The notes: generated by a model from the sequence alone, not told the origin. A stretch of 64,000 bases of DNA from Kitasatospora paranensis (GCF_039544005.1 NZ_BAABKV010000001.1:2604001-2668000); one strand, 5' to 3'. Counted from the stretch's first letter, positions 55,016-64,000 are shown. Made by a program: numbers and translations.

Positions 55016-56428
55016 GTGTCGTACTTCGATGTGGCCTCCACCGCACCCCTGCACCCCGTCGCCCGACAGGCGCTGACCGCGGCGCTCGACGAGGGCTGGG
55101 CCGACCCGGCCCGGCTGTACCGCTCGGGGCGGCAGGCCCGGATGCTGCTGGACGCGGCTCGCGAGACGGTCGCCGAGGTCCTCGGCGCCCGGGCCGACGA
55201 GATCGCGTTCACCGCCAGCGGCACCCAGGCGGTGCAGCTCGGCATGCTCGGCGCGCTCAAGGGCAACCGGCGGCGCGGCGGGCACCTCGTCCATTCGGCG
55301 GTCGAGCACTCCAGCGTGCTGCACGTCGCCGAACAGCACGAGGCCGCCGGCGGCGAGGTGTCGGTCGTGCCGGTCGACCGGCTCGGCCGGGTGAAGCCCA
55401 CCCGGTTCGCCGAGCGGTTCGGGGACGGCACCGCGCTCGCCGTGCTGCAGACCGCCAATCACGAAGTGGGCACCGTGCAGCCGGTGGCGGAGGTCGCCGA
55501 CCTGTGCGGCAGTGTCGGCATCCCGCTGCTGGTGGACGCCGCGCAGAGCGCCGGGCGGCTGCCGGTGCCCGGCGGCTGGTCGCTGCTGACCGCCTCCGCG
55601 CACAAGTGGGGCGGGCCGGCCGGGGTCGGCGTGCTCGCCGTCCGCAAGGGCGTGCGGTACGCCTCGCCGCTGCCCGCCGACGAACGCGAGCGCGGCCGGG
55701 TGCCCGGGTACGTCAACGTGCCGGCGATCGTGGCGGCCGCGGCCTCGCTGCGGGCCGTCCGGGCCGAGGCCGAGCAGGAGAACGCCCGGCTGCACGCCCT
55801 GGTGGAGCGGATCCGCGCCACCGTGCCGCAACTGGTGCCCGAGGTGGAGGTGGTCGGCGACCCGGTGCACCGGCTGCCGCACCTGGTCACCTTCTCCTGC
55901 CTCTACGTGGACGGCGAGGTGCTGCTCGGCGAGCTCGACCGGGCCGGCTTCGCGGTCTCCTCCGGCTCCTCGTGCACCTCCTCCACCCTGACGCCGAGCC
56001 ATGTGCTGGCGGCGATGGGGGTGCTGACCGAGGGCAACGTCCGGGTCTCGCTGCCGTACGGCACGGACGAGGCCGACGTGACGCGGTTCCTGACCGTGCT
56101 GCCGGAGCTGGTCGCGGGGGTGCGGGCGCCGCTCGGGCTCGACCTGCGGGCACCCGCGGCGGCGGAGCCGGCCGCCCCGGACGAGGTGCCGGCCCTGGTC
56201 GTCGACGCGCTCGGCAAGCGGTGCCCGCTGCCGGTGATCGAGCTGGCCCGGCGGATCGGCGAGGTGGCGCCGGGCGGGACGGTCGCCGTGCTGGCCGACG
56301 ACGAGGCGGCCCGGCTCGACATCCCCGCCTGGTGCGGGATGCGCGAGCAGGAGTACCTGGGCGAGGCCCCGGCCGCCGCGTACGGGCACGACCGGGGCAC
56401 CGCCTACCTGGTGCGCCGGGTCAGCTGA
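55016..56428 (+). CDS. Cysteine desulfurase fused to a TusA-type sulfur carrier
   Basis: The 470-residue protein combines two sulfur-handling modules. Residues 1-370 are a NifS/IscS-type PLP desulfurase: NHEVGTVQP, DAAQSAG, Schiff-base Lys197 in SAHKWGG and the mobile-loop Cys320 in SSGSSCTSS. After an Ala/Pro linker, residues 393-470 form a TusA/SirA domain with the active Cys403 in GKRCPLPVIEL. The second domain could take persulfide sulfur directly from the first and hand it on. TAGCGT 6 bases upstream of the GTG suggests a leaderless mRNA. The 3' end overlaps the convergent PfkB kinase gene by 8 bases. An ErpA-type carrier and nadA lie nearby. Confidence 0.92.
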   Translation: MSYFDVASTAPLHPVARQALTAALDEGWADPARLYRSGRQARMLLDAARETVAEVLGARADEIAFTASGTQAVQLGMLGALKGNRRRGGHLVHSAVEHSSVLHVAEQHEAAGGEVSVVPVDRLGRVKPTRFAERFGDGTALAVLQTANHEVGTVQPVAEVADLCGSVGIPLLVDAAQSAGRLPVPGGWSLLTASAHKWGGPAGVGVLAVRKGVRYASPLPADERERGRVPGYVNVPAIVAAAASLRAVRAEAEQENARLHALVERIRATVPQLVPEVEVVGDPVHRLPHLVTFSCLYVDGEVLLGELDRAGFAVSSGSSCTSSTLTPSHVLAAMGVLTEGNVRVSLPYGTDEADVTRFLTVLPELVAGVRAPLGLDLRAPAAAEPAAPDEVPALVVDALGKRCPLPVIELARRIGEVAPGGTVAVLADDEAARLDIPAWCGMREQEYLGEAPAAAYGHDRGTAYLVRRVS

Positions 56429-57395
56429 GCTTGGCGCGGACCTCGGCCGCGGCCTCCTCGCCGTAGGCGGCCGCGAACCGGTCGCAGAAGTGGCCGCGGC
56501 GCAGCTCGTACTCCTGGGTGCCGACGGTCTCGATCACCAGGGTGGCGAGCATGCAGCCCAGCTGGGCGGCGCGCTCCAGGCCGAGGTCCCAGGACAGGCC
56601 GGCGAGGAAGCCGGCGCGGAAGCCGTCGCCGACGCCGGTCGGGTCGGCCTTGCGCTCCTCGGCGGGGCAGCCGACGGTGATCGCGGGCTCGCCCTTGCGC
56701 TCGATCCGCACGCCCTTGGCACCGAGCGTGGTGACCCGGGTGCCGACGCGCTCCAGCAGCTCCTCGGCGGCCCAGCCGGTCTTGGACTCGATGAGGGCGG
56801 CCTCGTACTCGTTGGTGAAGAGGTACGCGGCGCCGTCGACGATCTCGCGGATGTCGTCGCCCTCCAGGCGGGCGAGCTGCTGGGAGGGGTCGGCGGCGAA
56901 GGCGTAGCCGCGGGTGCGGCACTCCTGGGTGTGCCGGACCATCGCCTGCGGGTCGTCGGCGCCGATGAGGACGAGGTCCAGGCCGCCGACCCGGTCGGCG
57001 ATCGGCTTGAGCTCGATGTTGCGGGCCTCGGCCATGGCGCCGGTGTAGAAGGACGCGATCTGGTTGTGGTCCAGGTCGGTGGTGCACATGAAGCGGGCGG
57101 TGTGCCGGGTCTCGGAGATGTGCACCGAGGCGGCGTCCACGCCGTTGCGCTCCAGCCAGCTGCGGTACTCGTCGAAGTCGGCGCCGGCCGCGCCGACCAG
57201 GATCGGCCGCAGGCCGAGGACGCCCATGCCGAAGGCGATGTTCGGGGCGACGCCGCCGCGGCGGATGTCGAGGGTGTCGACCAGGAACGAGAGCGAGACG
57301 GTGTGCAGCTGCTCGGCGACCAGCTGGTCGGCGAAGCGGCCCGGGAAGGTCGTCAGGTGGTCGGTGGCGATCGAGCCGGCGACGGCGATACGCAC
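56421..57395 (-). CDS. PfkB-family carbohydrate (adenosine-type) kinase
   Basis: The 324-residue kinase starts RIAVAGSIATDHLTTFPGRF and has RRGGVAPNIAFGMGVLG (substrate Gly-Gly), TNEYEAALI and the catalytic DPTGVGDGFRAGFL. It matches the mycobacterial adenosine kinase AdoK/CbhK (Rv2202c) in family and relative position. Adenosine is therefore the best guess for substrate, but not proven. GTG 57395 has GAGGAG 6 bases upstream. The longer open frame to 57446 lacks a site. Confidence 0.88.
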   Translation of the reverse strand: MRIAVAGSIATDHLTTFPGRFADQLVAEQLHTVSLSFLVDTLDIRRGGVAPNIAFGMGVLGLRPILVGAAGADFDEYRSWLERNGVDAASVHISETRHTARFMCTTDLDHNQIASFYTGAMAEARNIELKPIADRVGGLDLVLIGADDPQAMVRHTQECRTRGYAFAADPSQQLARLEGDDIREIVDGAAYLFTNEYEAALIESKTGWAAEELLERVGTRVTTLGAKGVRIERKGEPAITVGCPAEERKADPTGVGDGFRAGFLAGLSWDLGLERAAQLGCMLATLVIETVGTQEYELRRGHFCDRFAAAYGEEAAAEVRAKLS

Positions 57396-57621
57396 GGAGG
57401 TCTCCTCGGGTGGCCTGATGGCGGCCGGAAGCGGCGGTGGACCCACCCACGGTACAGGCCCGGGCCGGTCGGGACGGGCCCGACCCGAACAGGTACTACC
57501 CCGCGGTAGCCCTGGTGGGGCCCTCCCGGCGGCCTAGGGTCGCAGACACGGGGCCGGTGTGCCGGGCCCGCCCAGGCGCCGCGGCGACGCCGCCGCGGCC
57601 GGTGATCGGAGCGATGAACCG

Positions 57622-57840
57622 ATGATGCCCTTGCAGCCCTCCGTCCGGATCCCGAGCCACCTGGTGGGCGACGCCGACCCGGACACCCTCGACGCGCTGG
57701 TCAGCTCCTCGCGCCGGCTCGGCCGGTTCTGGCCGCTGATCGCCGCCGGTCCGCAGCCGGCCGCGGCCGCGCCCGCCGGGGTGTCGGTGCCCTCGGGAGC
57801 GCAGCGGCTGGTGGCCGCGATGGCCGAGTACGGCGGCTGA
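57622..57840 (+). CDS. Small hypothetical protein
   Basis: A 72-residue frame from ATG 57622 encodes PLQPSVRIPSHLVGDADPDT, a Leu/Arg-rich helix with SSRRLGRFWPLIAAG, an Ala/Pro stretch and a short helical end. No domain is recognised. GGAG lies about 11 bases upstream, rather far. Codon-position GC looks coding, and a hairpin follows 44 bases after the stop. It could be a small regulatory or structural protein. I keep moderate confidence that it is a gene. Confidence 0.55.
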   Translation: MMPLQPSVRIPSHLVGDADPDTLDALVSSSRRLGRFWPLIAAGPQPAAAAPAGVSVPSGAQRLVAAMAEYGG

Positions 57841-57883
57841 GCCCGGCGGGAACCGGATTCCTCCGCGCCACGTCCAAGGGACG

Positions 57884-57909
57884 CAGCGCCGCCACCGGTG
57901 GCGGCGCTG
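57884..57909 (+). terminator. 26-bp perfect palindrome, probable terminator
   Basis: CAGCGCCGCCACC and its exact complement abut without a loop. It lies between the small gene and the next lipoprotein gene, 24 bases before the latter's ATG. Confidence 0.6.
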
Positions 57910-57932
57910 AACCCTCGGGAGGAAGTCGCACC

Positions 57933-58510
57933 ATGGACGCAAGGACCGCAGTCGTACCGTTCAGGACCGTGTTCCGGCGCCGGGCCGTCGGCTTCGCCGG
58001 GCTGGTGGTCGCCGCCGGCGCGGTGGCCGCGTGCGGGCCCACGGCCTCCCCGCGGCGGACGGCGCACCGTCGGGCGGCCCGTCCCCCAGTGCCAGTGCGT
58101 CGGCACCGGCGTCGCCGGGCTCGCCGAGCCCGTCCGCCTCCCCGACGGCGAGCCCCGAGCCGGGCTCGCCGACCGGCCCCGGGATAGCCGTGGGTGAGCC
58201 CGCGCCGACGGCGCGCCGGATGCCGGCGACCGGCTACTCGCTGCAGGACGGCACCCACCTGACCGTGTACTTCTTCGGCGGGGTGTGCGACCAGTACGGG
58301 CTGCGGGCGGACGAGTCGGTGACCGGGCAGGTCCGGGTCCAGGTCGTGATCACCAAGCCGGCGGGGCCGGGCAAGGCGTGCCCGCAGCTGGTGAAGCAGG
58401 AGTCGGTCTCCACCCAGCTGGCCAGGCCGCTGGACGGCCGCAAGGTGGTCGACCTGGGCTCGGGGACGACGCTCGGGGTGACGGGTGACATGCCGGGCGG
58501 TCCGCGCTGA
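57933..58510 (+). CDS. Secreted lipoprotein of unknown function (frame broken by one missing base)
   Basis: The N-terminus (MDARTAVVPF, then a hydrophobic core with GFAGLVVAAGAVAAC) is a lipoprotein signal with its Cys near residue 34. At the C4 run 58048-58051 one C is missing. Past it the protein continues as a Ser/Pro/Ala-rich stalk. A globular C-terminal part follows, with LTVYFFGGVCDQYGLRADES, a second Cys in GKACPQL and VVDLGSGTTLG. The two cysteines could form a disulfide. The corrected length is 192 residues. A GGAGG site precedes the ATG. Role unknown. Confidence 0.78.
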
Positions 58511-58543
58511 GGCCGGGCCGGCAGCGCCGCTGACCGGGAACGC

Positions 58544-58581
58544 CGGAGGGCGGCCGCGGGGATCCCCGGGGCCGCCCTCCG
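58544..58581. terminator. Bidirectional terminator
   Basis: A 12-bp stem (58544-58555 with 58570-58581) with an inner GGGG/CCCC pairing lies between two converging genes. Confidence 0.8.
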
Positions 58582-58590
58582 CCGTACGTC

Positions 58591-58944
58591 CTAGCTGAAC
58601 GAGTCGCCGCAGGCGCAGGAGCCCGTCGCGTTGGGGTTGTCGATCGTGAAGCCCTGCTTCTCGATGGTGTCGACGAAGTCGACGGTGGCGCCGCCGAGGT
58701 ACGGGGCGCTCATGCGGTCGGTGACGACCTTGACGCCGCCGAAGTCCTTGACGACGTCGCCGTCCAGCGAGCGCTCGTCGAAGAACAGCTGGTAGCGCAG
58801 GCCGGAGCAGCCGCCGGGCTGCACGGCGACGCGCAGCGCGAGGTCGTCGCGGCCTTCCTGCTCGAGCAGGCCCTTGACCTTGCCTGCGGCGGCATCGGTG
58901 AGGAGGATGCCACTCTCGACGGTGGTCTCGTCCTGGACGGTCAT
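58591..58944 (-). CDS. erpA: HesB/IscA-type iron-sulfur cluster carrier (ErpA-like)
   Basis: The 117-residue A-type carrier has the three invariant cysteines: Cys46 in PGGCSGLRY, and Cys110 and Cys112 in SCACGDSF. Such proteins bind [2Fe-2S] or [4Fe-4S] clusters and insert them into target enzymes. The ATG at 58944 follows a GGGAG site. Upstream neighbours on the right include nadA, a labile [4Fe-4S] enzyme, and on the left a desulfurase-TusA fusion. The position equals Rv2204c of mycobacteria. The symbol erpA is by family resemblance. Confidence 0.93.
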   Translation of the reverse strand: MTVQDETTVESGILLTDAAAGKVKGLLEQEGRDDLALRVAVQPGGCSGLRYQLFFDERSLDGDVVKDFGGVKVVTDRMSAPYLGGATVDFVDTIEKQGFTIDNPNATGSCACGDSFS

Positions 58945-59154
58945 GCTTACTCCCGGTCTGTGACGACTGTGTGCCGCCAGTGCAAACCAGCGGCCTCCCG
59001 GATTCATTTCCGGTCGGTGGTGGGTCCCGGGGGCGATTTCACCACCGCCCGTTCCCCTGCTCCACCCATGCTCGCACACCGGCGGGGCATGGTCGGCGTC
59101 CGATGTTCCCGATTCCGGTGACGGCCGGGACCGTCCCGGGCCAGGATGGACGGC

Positions 59155-60044
59155 GTGATCATCCGTCAGGTCCAGGACACCGCGGCGGACGCCGAGGCGG
59201 TGCACGAGGTCTCCAGGGCGGCGTTCCGGGCTCTCGCGACGTCCGTCGGGGAGCCCCTGCACCCGCCGCCCCCGCCGGGGGCGGTCCGCACGCGGTCGCC
59301 CGCCTGGCCCGGACAAGGCACCTGGCGCGGACGGACCCGGAGGGCTGCTGGCTGGCCGAGGACGGCGGCCGGGTGGTCGGGGCGGCGCTGTCGATGCGCC
59401 GCGAGGGCGTCTGGATCCTCGCGCTGTTCGCGGTCGAGCCCGGGCTGCAGGGCCGCGGGGTGGGCCGGCTGCTGCTGGAGCGGGCGGCCGCGCACGGGCG
59501 CGGCTGCCTGCGCGGCATGCTGTGCGCCTCGCCGTCGCCGGCGGCCGCCCGGCGCTACCGGCAGGCGGGGTTCACCCTGCACCCGACGATGCGGCTGACC
59601 GGCCGGGTGGACCGGGCCGGGCTGCTCGATCCGGGCGACATCCCGGTCCATCCGGGCGGCGCGGCCCAGTTCCACCTGCTGGACTCGGTGGACCGCCGGC
59701 TGCGCGGGGCGGCGCACGGGCCGGACCACGCCTTCCTGCTGGCGCACTGCGACGAACTGCTGATCGTGGACTCGCTCGCGGGCAGCGGCTACTGCTACCG
59801 GACGGGCGGCGAGGTGAAGCTGCTGGCGGCGACGTCCAAGCGGATCGCGGCCCGGCTGCTGCGGGAGGCGCTGGCCCGGGTGCCCGACGGCGAGGAGGCC
59901 CTGGTGGAGTTCCTCACCGCCGAGCAGGAGTGGGCGGTGGACGTCGGCCTGGAGGTCGGCCTGGCGCTGGGGACGCGCGGCTACCTGGCGGTGCGCGGGA
60001 TGCGTCCGCCGGCGCCGTACGTCCCGCACCCGGGCTTCCTGTGA
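59155..60044 (+). CDS. GNAT-family N-acetyltransferase (frame broken by one missing base)
   Basis: The protein starts VIIRQVQDTAADAEAVHEVS, an N-terminal GNAT strand-helix. After G5 at 59277-59281 (one G short) it continues GCWLAEDGGRVVGAALSMRR and LFAVEPGLQGRGVGRLLLER, the acetyl-CoA pyrophosphate loop. A second half of about 150 residues has RYRQAGFTLHPTMRLTG and further acetyltransferase-like strands, suggesting a double-GNAT protein with a degenerate second unit. The corrected length is 296 residues. CAGGAT (59142-59147) 7 bases before the GTG may be a -10 box. ATG 59146 is an alternative start. Substrate unknown. Confidence 0.82.
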
Positions 60045-60078
60045 GGGAGGCCCGGGGGCCGGGCGGGCAGGCGGCCGG

Positions 60079-61446
60079 TCAGGCCATCGTGGCGAGGATC
60101 TCGTGGACCATCTCCATGGTGGTGCCGGGGTGCAGGAAAGCGAACCGGGCGACCGTCTCGCCGTCCCAGCCGGTGGGCGTGACGAAGCCGATCTGGTCGG
60201 CCAGCAGCTGCTGCGACCAGCGGTAGTAGTCGTCGTTGGTCCAGCCGGTGCGGCGGAAGCAGACCGCGGACAGCTGCGGGTCGTGCAGCAGTTCCAGGTG
60301 CTCGGTGTCGCGGATGACCTGGGCGGTGTCCCGGGCGAGCGTGAGGCCGGTCTCGATGGCGTCGGTGTACGCCTGGGTGCCGTGCACCGCGAGCGAGAAC
60401 CACAGCGGCAGGCCGCGGGCGCGCCGGGTGAGGTGGTAGGCGTAGTCGGTGGGGTTCCACTCGTCGCCCTCGGTGTGCAGGACGTCCAGGTAGGACGCGT
60501 CCTGGGTGTGCACGGCGCGGGCGAGCTGCGGGTTGCGGTAGATCAGCGCGGCGCAGTCGAACGGGGCGAACAGCCACTTGTGCGGGTCGACGACGAACGA
60601 GTCGGCGTGCTCGATGCCGTTGTAGCGCTCGCGCACCGAGGGGGCGAACAGTCCGGCGCCGCCGTACGCGCCGTCGACGTGGAACCACAGACCGCGCTCG
60701 CGGGTGACCTCGGAGAGGCCCTGGAGGTCGTCGACGATGCCCTCGTTGGTGGTGCCGGCCGTGCCGACGACCGCGATGACGGTCTCCGGGTTCGGGTCGG
60801 CGGCGAGTGCGGCGCGCAGGGCCTCGCCGGTGAAGCGGCGGTCGACGGTCGGGACCTTGAACGCCTCGACGCCGATGATGTTGAAGGTGTTCTTGACCGA
60901 GGAGTGCACCTGGTCGGCGACGGCGATCCGCAGCCGGGTCTCCGGGCCGACGCCGAGCCTGCGGCGGGCGGTGTCGCGGGCGACGACCAGCGCGGAGAGG
61001 TTGCCGGCCGAGCCACCGGAGACGAAGGTGCCGCCCGCGCTCTGCGGCAGGCCCGCGCGGTCCGCTATCAGCCGCAGGACCTGGTTCTCGGCGGCGATCG
61101 CGCCGGCCGCCTCCAGCCAGGAGATGCCCTGCAGCGAGGCGCAGGAGACCACCATGTCGAAGAGCAGCGCGGCCTTGGTGGGGGCGCAGGGGATGAAGGA
61201 GAGGTAGCGCGGGCTGTCGGCCGAGATGACGGCCCGGGACAGCTCGTGGTCGTAGAGCTTGAGCACGTCGGCGGGGGCGTTGCCGTGCTCGTTCAGCAGG
61301 CCGGCCAGCCGGCCGCGCAGGTGCTCGCCGTCGCCGGGGTGGTCGAGCGGGACGGGGTCGTACTGCAGCCGCTCGCGCATGTAGTCGAAGACGAGCTCGA
61401 CCAGCTGGTTGTCGGGCTTGTGCATGCGGTCGGGGGCTGCGGACAC
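60079..61446 (-). CDS. PLP-dependent group II amino acid decarboxylase family protein
   Basis: The 455-residue enzyme has the decarboxylase signatures GGTFVSGGSAGNLSAL, GTAGTTNEGIVDDL, HVDGAYGG (Asp258) and the Schiff-base Lys290 in DPHKWLF. This places it with aromatic-L-amino-acid, glutamate and diaminobutyrate decarboxylases. The substrate could be an aromatic or acidic amino acid. GTG 61446 with a GAGAGGGA site was taken as start. An Lrp/AsnC regulator gene lies 195 bases upstream on the same strand and is the natural candidate regulator. Confidence 0.9.
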   Translation of the reverse strand: MSAAPDRMHKPDNQLVELVFDYMRERLQYDPVPLDHPGDGEHLRGRLAGLLNEHGNAPADVLKLYDHELSRAVISADSPRYLSFIPCAPTKAALLFDMVVSCASLQGISWLEAAGAIAAENQVLRLIADRAGLPQSAGGTFVSGGSAGNLSALVVARDTARRRLGVGPETRLRIAVADQVHSSVKNTFNIIGVEAFKVPTVDRRFTGEALRAALAADPNPETVIAVVGTAGTTNEGIVDDLQGLSEVTRERGLWFHVDGAYGGAGLFAPSVRERYNGIEHADSFVVDPHKWLFAPFDCAALIYRNPQLARAVHTQDASYLDVLHTEGDEWNPTDYAYHLTRRARGLPLWFSLAVHGTQAYTDAIETGLTLARDTAQVIRDTEHLELLHDPQLSAVCFRRTGWTNDDYYRWSQQLLADQIGFVTPTGWDGETVARFAFLHPGTTMEMVHEILATMA

Positions 61447-61641
61447 CGGGGTCCCTCTCGTTCGGGCTGCGGGCGTGAAGGCCGGTACCGGTGGGGCGTA
61501 CGGGGCGTACCGGGCACGTTCAGCGTAGGCAGCGGCGCCGATCCGGCGCGCGTCGGAACGGGGCCGCGCGAGCAGGTTTCGGGCGTCTTCGCGGGGGTCG
61601 GCGCAGGTTTCCTGCGTGGCGGGCCGGGCGGCGGCGGACGG

Positions 61642-62106
61642 TCAGCCGATCAGCCGGGAGAGCACCACGGAGCTGCGGCTGCGCTGGACCCCGGGCTCCT
61701 TGCGGATCCGCTCGATGACGGCCTCCAGGTGGCGGGTGTCGGTGGCCCGCAGGTGCACCAGGGCGTCCGGGTCGCCGGTGACCGTCCAGGCGGCGGCGAC
61801 CTCCGGGAACTTGCGCAGGCTGGCGAGCAGTTCCTCGGGGCTGGTGCGCTCGCGGCAGTACACCTCGACGAAGGCCTCGGTGTGCCAGTCCAGCAGGGCG
61901 GGGTCGAGCACCACGGTGAAGCCGCGGACGACGCCGCGGGCCCGCAGCCGGTCGATGCGGCGGCGGACGGCGGTGGCGGAGAGGTTGGCGAGCAGCCCGA
62001 TCTCGGCGTACGAGGCCCGGCCGTCCTTGCTGAGGTGCTCCAGCAGCAGGCGGTCGGTCTCGTCCAGCGCCGCGCCGCCCTGGTCGGGCGCTCGGTGCGT
62101 GCTCAT
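61642..62106 (-). CDS. Lrp/AsnC-family transcriptional regulator
   Basis: The 154-residue regulator has an N-terminal helix-turn-helix (LDETDRLLLEHLSKDGRASY, then LLANLSATAVRRRIDRL) and a RAM effector domain with WTVTGDPDALVHLRATD. These proteins sense amino acids. It precedes the PLP decarboxylase on the same strand, so an amino acid substrate of that enzyme may be the effector (inference). ATG 62106 follows a GGAG site. Confidence 0.93.
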   Translation of the reverse strand: MSTHRAPDQGGAALDETDRLLLEHLSKDGRASYAEIGLLANLSATAVRRRIDRLRARGVVRGFTVVLDPALLDWHTEAFVEVYCRERTSPEELLASLRKFPEVAAAWTVTGDPDALVHLRATDTRHLEAVIERIRKEPGVQRSRSSVVLSRLIG

Positions 62107-62196
62107 CGTGCTGCTCCACTGGGTTGTCGTCCGTCGGGCGGTGCGGCGTCGGGGGTGGGACGGGCGCACCGCCCCATTCTCGCGTGCCGGTCGATC

Positions 62197-63119
62197 TCAG
62201 CCCACCAGCAGCACGATCTTGCCTCGTGTTCTTCCCTCGGCGTTCAACGCCTGGGCGGAGGCGGCCTGGGCGAGCGGGAAGGTGGAGGCGACCGGGACGG
62301 TGAGCAGGCCGCGGTCGGCGAGGCCGGCCAGCGCCGCGAGGTCGGCGGCGTCGGGGCGCGCCCAGATGTAGCGGCCGCCGCGGGCGGTGACGGCGAAGTC
62401 GACGACGGAGGCGATCCGGGCGGGGTCGGCGACCAGCTGCACGGAGGTCTCGACCGCGTCGCCGCCGACCAGGTCGAGCGCGGCGTGCACGCCGTCGGGG
62501 GCGAGGGCGCGGACGCGGTCGGCCAGCCCGGGGCCGTGGGCGACCGGTTCGGCGCCGAGGGTGCGCAGCCAGGCGTGGTTGCGCTCCCCGCGGTGCCGAT
62601 CACCCGGGCGCCGCGGGCGACCGCGAGCTGGACGGCGAGGCTCCCGACGCCGCCCGCGGCGGCGTGCACGAGCAGGGTCTCCCCCTCGGCGGGGTCGAGG
62701 GCGCGCAGGGCCTGGTAGGCGGTGAGCCCGGCGAGCGGGAGGCCGCCGGCCTGGGCCCAGTCGAGCGCGGCGGGCTTGCGGGCGAGGGTGCGGACGGGGG
62801 CGGCGACCAGTTCGGCGTAGGTGCCGTGTTCGACGGAGTCCCGGCGGACGAGGCCGATGACCTCGTCGCCGGGGGCGAACTCGGTGACGGCGCCGCCGAC
62901 GGCCTGGACCTCGCCGGCCAGGTCCCAGCCCATGACGAGCGGGAAGCGGACGTCGAGCATGCCGTCGAGCCGGCCCTCGCGGACCTGCCAGTCGACGGGG
63001 TTGACGCCGGCAGCGCGGACCCGGACGAGCACGGAGTCGGGGCCGACCTTCGGGTCGGGCACCTCGGTGTACTCGACGACCTCGGGGCCGCCGTACTCCC
63101 TGATGACGATGGCTTTCAT
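62197..63119 (-). CDS. NADPH:quinone-reductase-like zinc-independent alcohol dehydrogenase family protein (frame broken by one missing base)
   Basis: The protein starts MKAIVIREYGGPEVVEYTEV, with GVNPVDWQVREGRL, the NADPH-binding LLVHAAAGGVGSLAVQLAV and the end EGRTRGKIVLLV. This is the MDR quinone-oxidoreductase group without zinc ligands. The C-terminal 130 residues are in another frame because the C4 run at 62586-62589 is one base short. The corrected length is 307 residues. It diverges from nadA. No partner genes suggest a specific substrate. Confidence 0.87.
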
Positions 63120-63334
63120 GGGGCAAGCCAACGCGATCGGCGGGTGATATCGATTCGGCCACGCCGGGAAGGCGCCGATCCGGCGAGCGGTTCTCGTCAC
63201 ATCGACAGGACGGACATCGTCAACCTGACGCTAACGGGTTATCATAGATAGTGTCAGATAGACGAGAAGGCCCCGGCGAAGCCGCCGACCGGCAGGGGCC
63301 GCACGAGATCGGCCTCACAGGAGGGCACCCGCCC

Positions 63335-64000
63335 GTGACCACGACCACCGAGACCTACGGCGTCGACCCCACCCCGTCGCCCCTGGCGCTGCTGCTGCTC
63401 GGGCGCGAGGCCGACCCGAACAGCGAGCGCGGCGTCGAGTGCCCCGGGGACCTGCCCGCCGCGTCCGACCCGGACCTGGTGGCGCGGGCCCGCGCCGCCA
63501 AGGCAGCCCTGGGCGACCGGGTGTTCATCCTCGGCCACCACTACCAGCGCGACGAGGTCATCGAGTTCGCCGACGTCACCGGCGACTCCTTCAAGCTGGC
63601 CCGGGACGCCGCGGCCCGCCCGGAGGCCGAGTTCATCGTCTTCTGCGGCGTGCACTTCATGGCGGAGTCGGCGGACATCCTGACCTCCGCCGCCCAGCAG
63701 GTCGTGCTGCCCGACCTCGCCGCCGGCTGCTCGATGGCCGACATGGCCACCGCGGAGCAGGTCGCCGAGTGCTGGGACGTGCTCACCGAGGCGGGCGTCG
63801 CCGACGCGACCGTGCCGGTCGCGTACATGAACTCCTCCGCCGACATCAAGGCCTTCACCGGCCGGCACGGCGGCACCATCTGCACCTCCTCCAACGCGAA
63901 GCGGGCGCTGGACTGGGCCTTCGAGCAGGGGCAGAAGGTGCTGTTCCTGCCGGACCAGCACCTCGGCCGCAACACCGCCGTGCTGGAGATGGGCATCACG
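63335..64000 (+). CDS. nadA: Quinolinate synthase, 3' end outside window
   Basis: NadA condenses iminoaspartate with dihydroxyacetone phosphate to quinolinate in NAD synthesis, using an oxygen-sensitive [4Fe-4S] cluster. The first 222 codons from GTG 63335 are open to the window edge. They show [40 protein letters not shown], the cluster Cys region [13 protein letters not shown] and [17 protein letters not shown] lies about 10 bases upstream. The 215-base gap before it is AT-rich near 63235-63265 (TTATCATAGATAGTGTCAG), with GATAG twice, a likely promoter/operator. An ErpA-type carrier gene lies 4.4 kb away. Confidence 0.96.
   Translation, partial: MTTTTETYGVDPTPSPLALLLLGREADPNSERGVECPGDLPAASDPDLVARARAAKAALGDRVFILGHHYQRDEVIEFADVTGDSFKLARDAAARPEAEFIVFCGVHFMAESADILTSAAQQVVLPDLAAGCSMADMATAEQVAECWDVLTEAGVADATVPVAYMNSSADIKAFTGRHGGTICTSSNAKRALDWAFEQGQKVLFLPDQHLGRNTAVLEMGIT

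Noticed and set aside
60079..62106. Start of a siderophore or other biosynthetic cluster around the PLP decarboxylase
   Set aside because: No synthetase, monooxygenase or transporter gene is adjacent. Only an Lrp regulator accompanies it.

Overview
The window is about 64 kb of very GC-rich actinobacterial chromosome. Gene content and order point to the family Streptomycetaceae (Streptomyces or Kitasatospora). Signs are frequent GTG and TTG starts, TGATG/ATGA/GTGA stop-start overlaps, mycelial-actinomycete families (WWW-type trp leader, glucose kinase of the ROK family, rhomboid, NlpC/P60 sets), and an order I recall from the S. coelicolor SCO21xx region (metF to nadA). Much of the same order also exists, from memory, in Mycobacterium tuberculosis Rv2172c-Rv2204c. 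This is therefore ancient core chromosome, not an island. I saw no rRNA, tRNA, insertion sequence, prophage or CRISPR array.

Layout. 1-8.2 kb: end of a CrtI-like oxidoreductase, a membrane protein with a Gln/Tyr-rich tail, metF, a polyprenyl diphosphate synthase, thiE with an Rv2175c-like regulator, a flavoprotein, and a TPP riboswitch driving thiO-thiS-thiG. 8.2-15.4 kb: PASTA Ser/Thr kinase, sulfite-oxidase-like protein, bacterioferritin and its ferredoxin, class II DAHP synthase, and a tryptophan attenuator in front of a fused anthranilate synthase. 15.6-24.7 kb: NarL-type two-component system, lipid acyltransferase, esterase, membrane and lipoproteins, glucose kinase. 24.7-33.5 kb: ArsA-like and SRPBCC proteins, FadD, a PimB-like glycosyltransferase, a GT87-like membrane glycosyltransferase, a PfkB kinase and a metallopeptidase. 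33.6-39.2 kb: three NlpC/P60 hydrolases (one behind a c-di-AMP riboswitch) and a NYN-domain protein. 39.3-44.2 kb: rhomboid protease, AsnC-like domain, a cysteine-desulfurase-like gene behind a SAM-IV riboswitch, trpD, and a stand-alone receiver. 44.5-54.7 kb: respiratory supercomplex genes ctaE-qcrCAB and ctaCDF. 55-64 kb: NifS-TusA fusion, PfkB kinase, ErpA-type Fe-S carrier, GNAT protein, PLP decarboxylase with an Lrp regulator, quinone reductase and the start of nadA.

The genes serve central metabolism: thiamine, one-carbon units, aromatic amino acids, haem/iron, glucose sensing, cell envelope, aerobic respiration, Fe-S/NAD. They are controlled by an unusually dense set of cis-acting RNAs: three riboswitches and one attenuator within 42 kb.

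One caution governs the whole annotation. Fifteen genes, including essential ones (qcrB, qcrC, trpEG, the PASTA kinase), are each broken by exactly one missing G or C in a short G/C run. The uniform direction and context make this almost certainly a sequence-quality artefact. For these genes I give the full span of the intended reading frame and state where the break lies.
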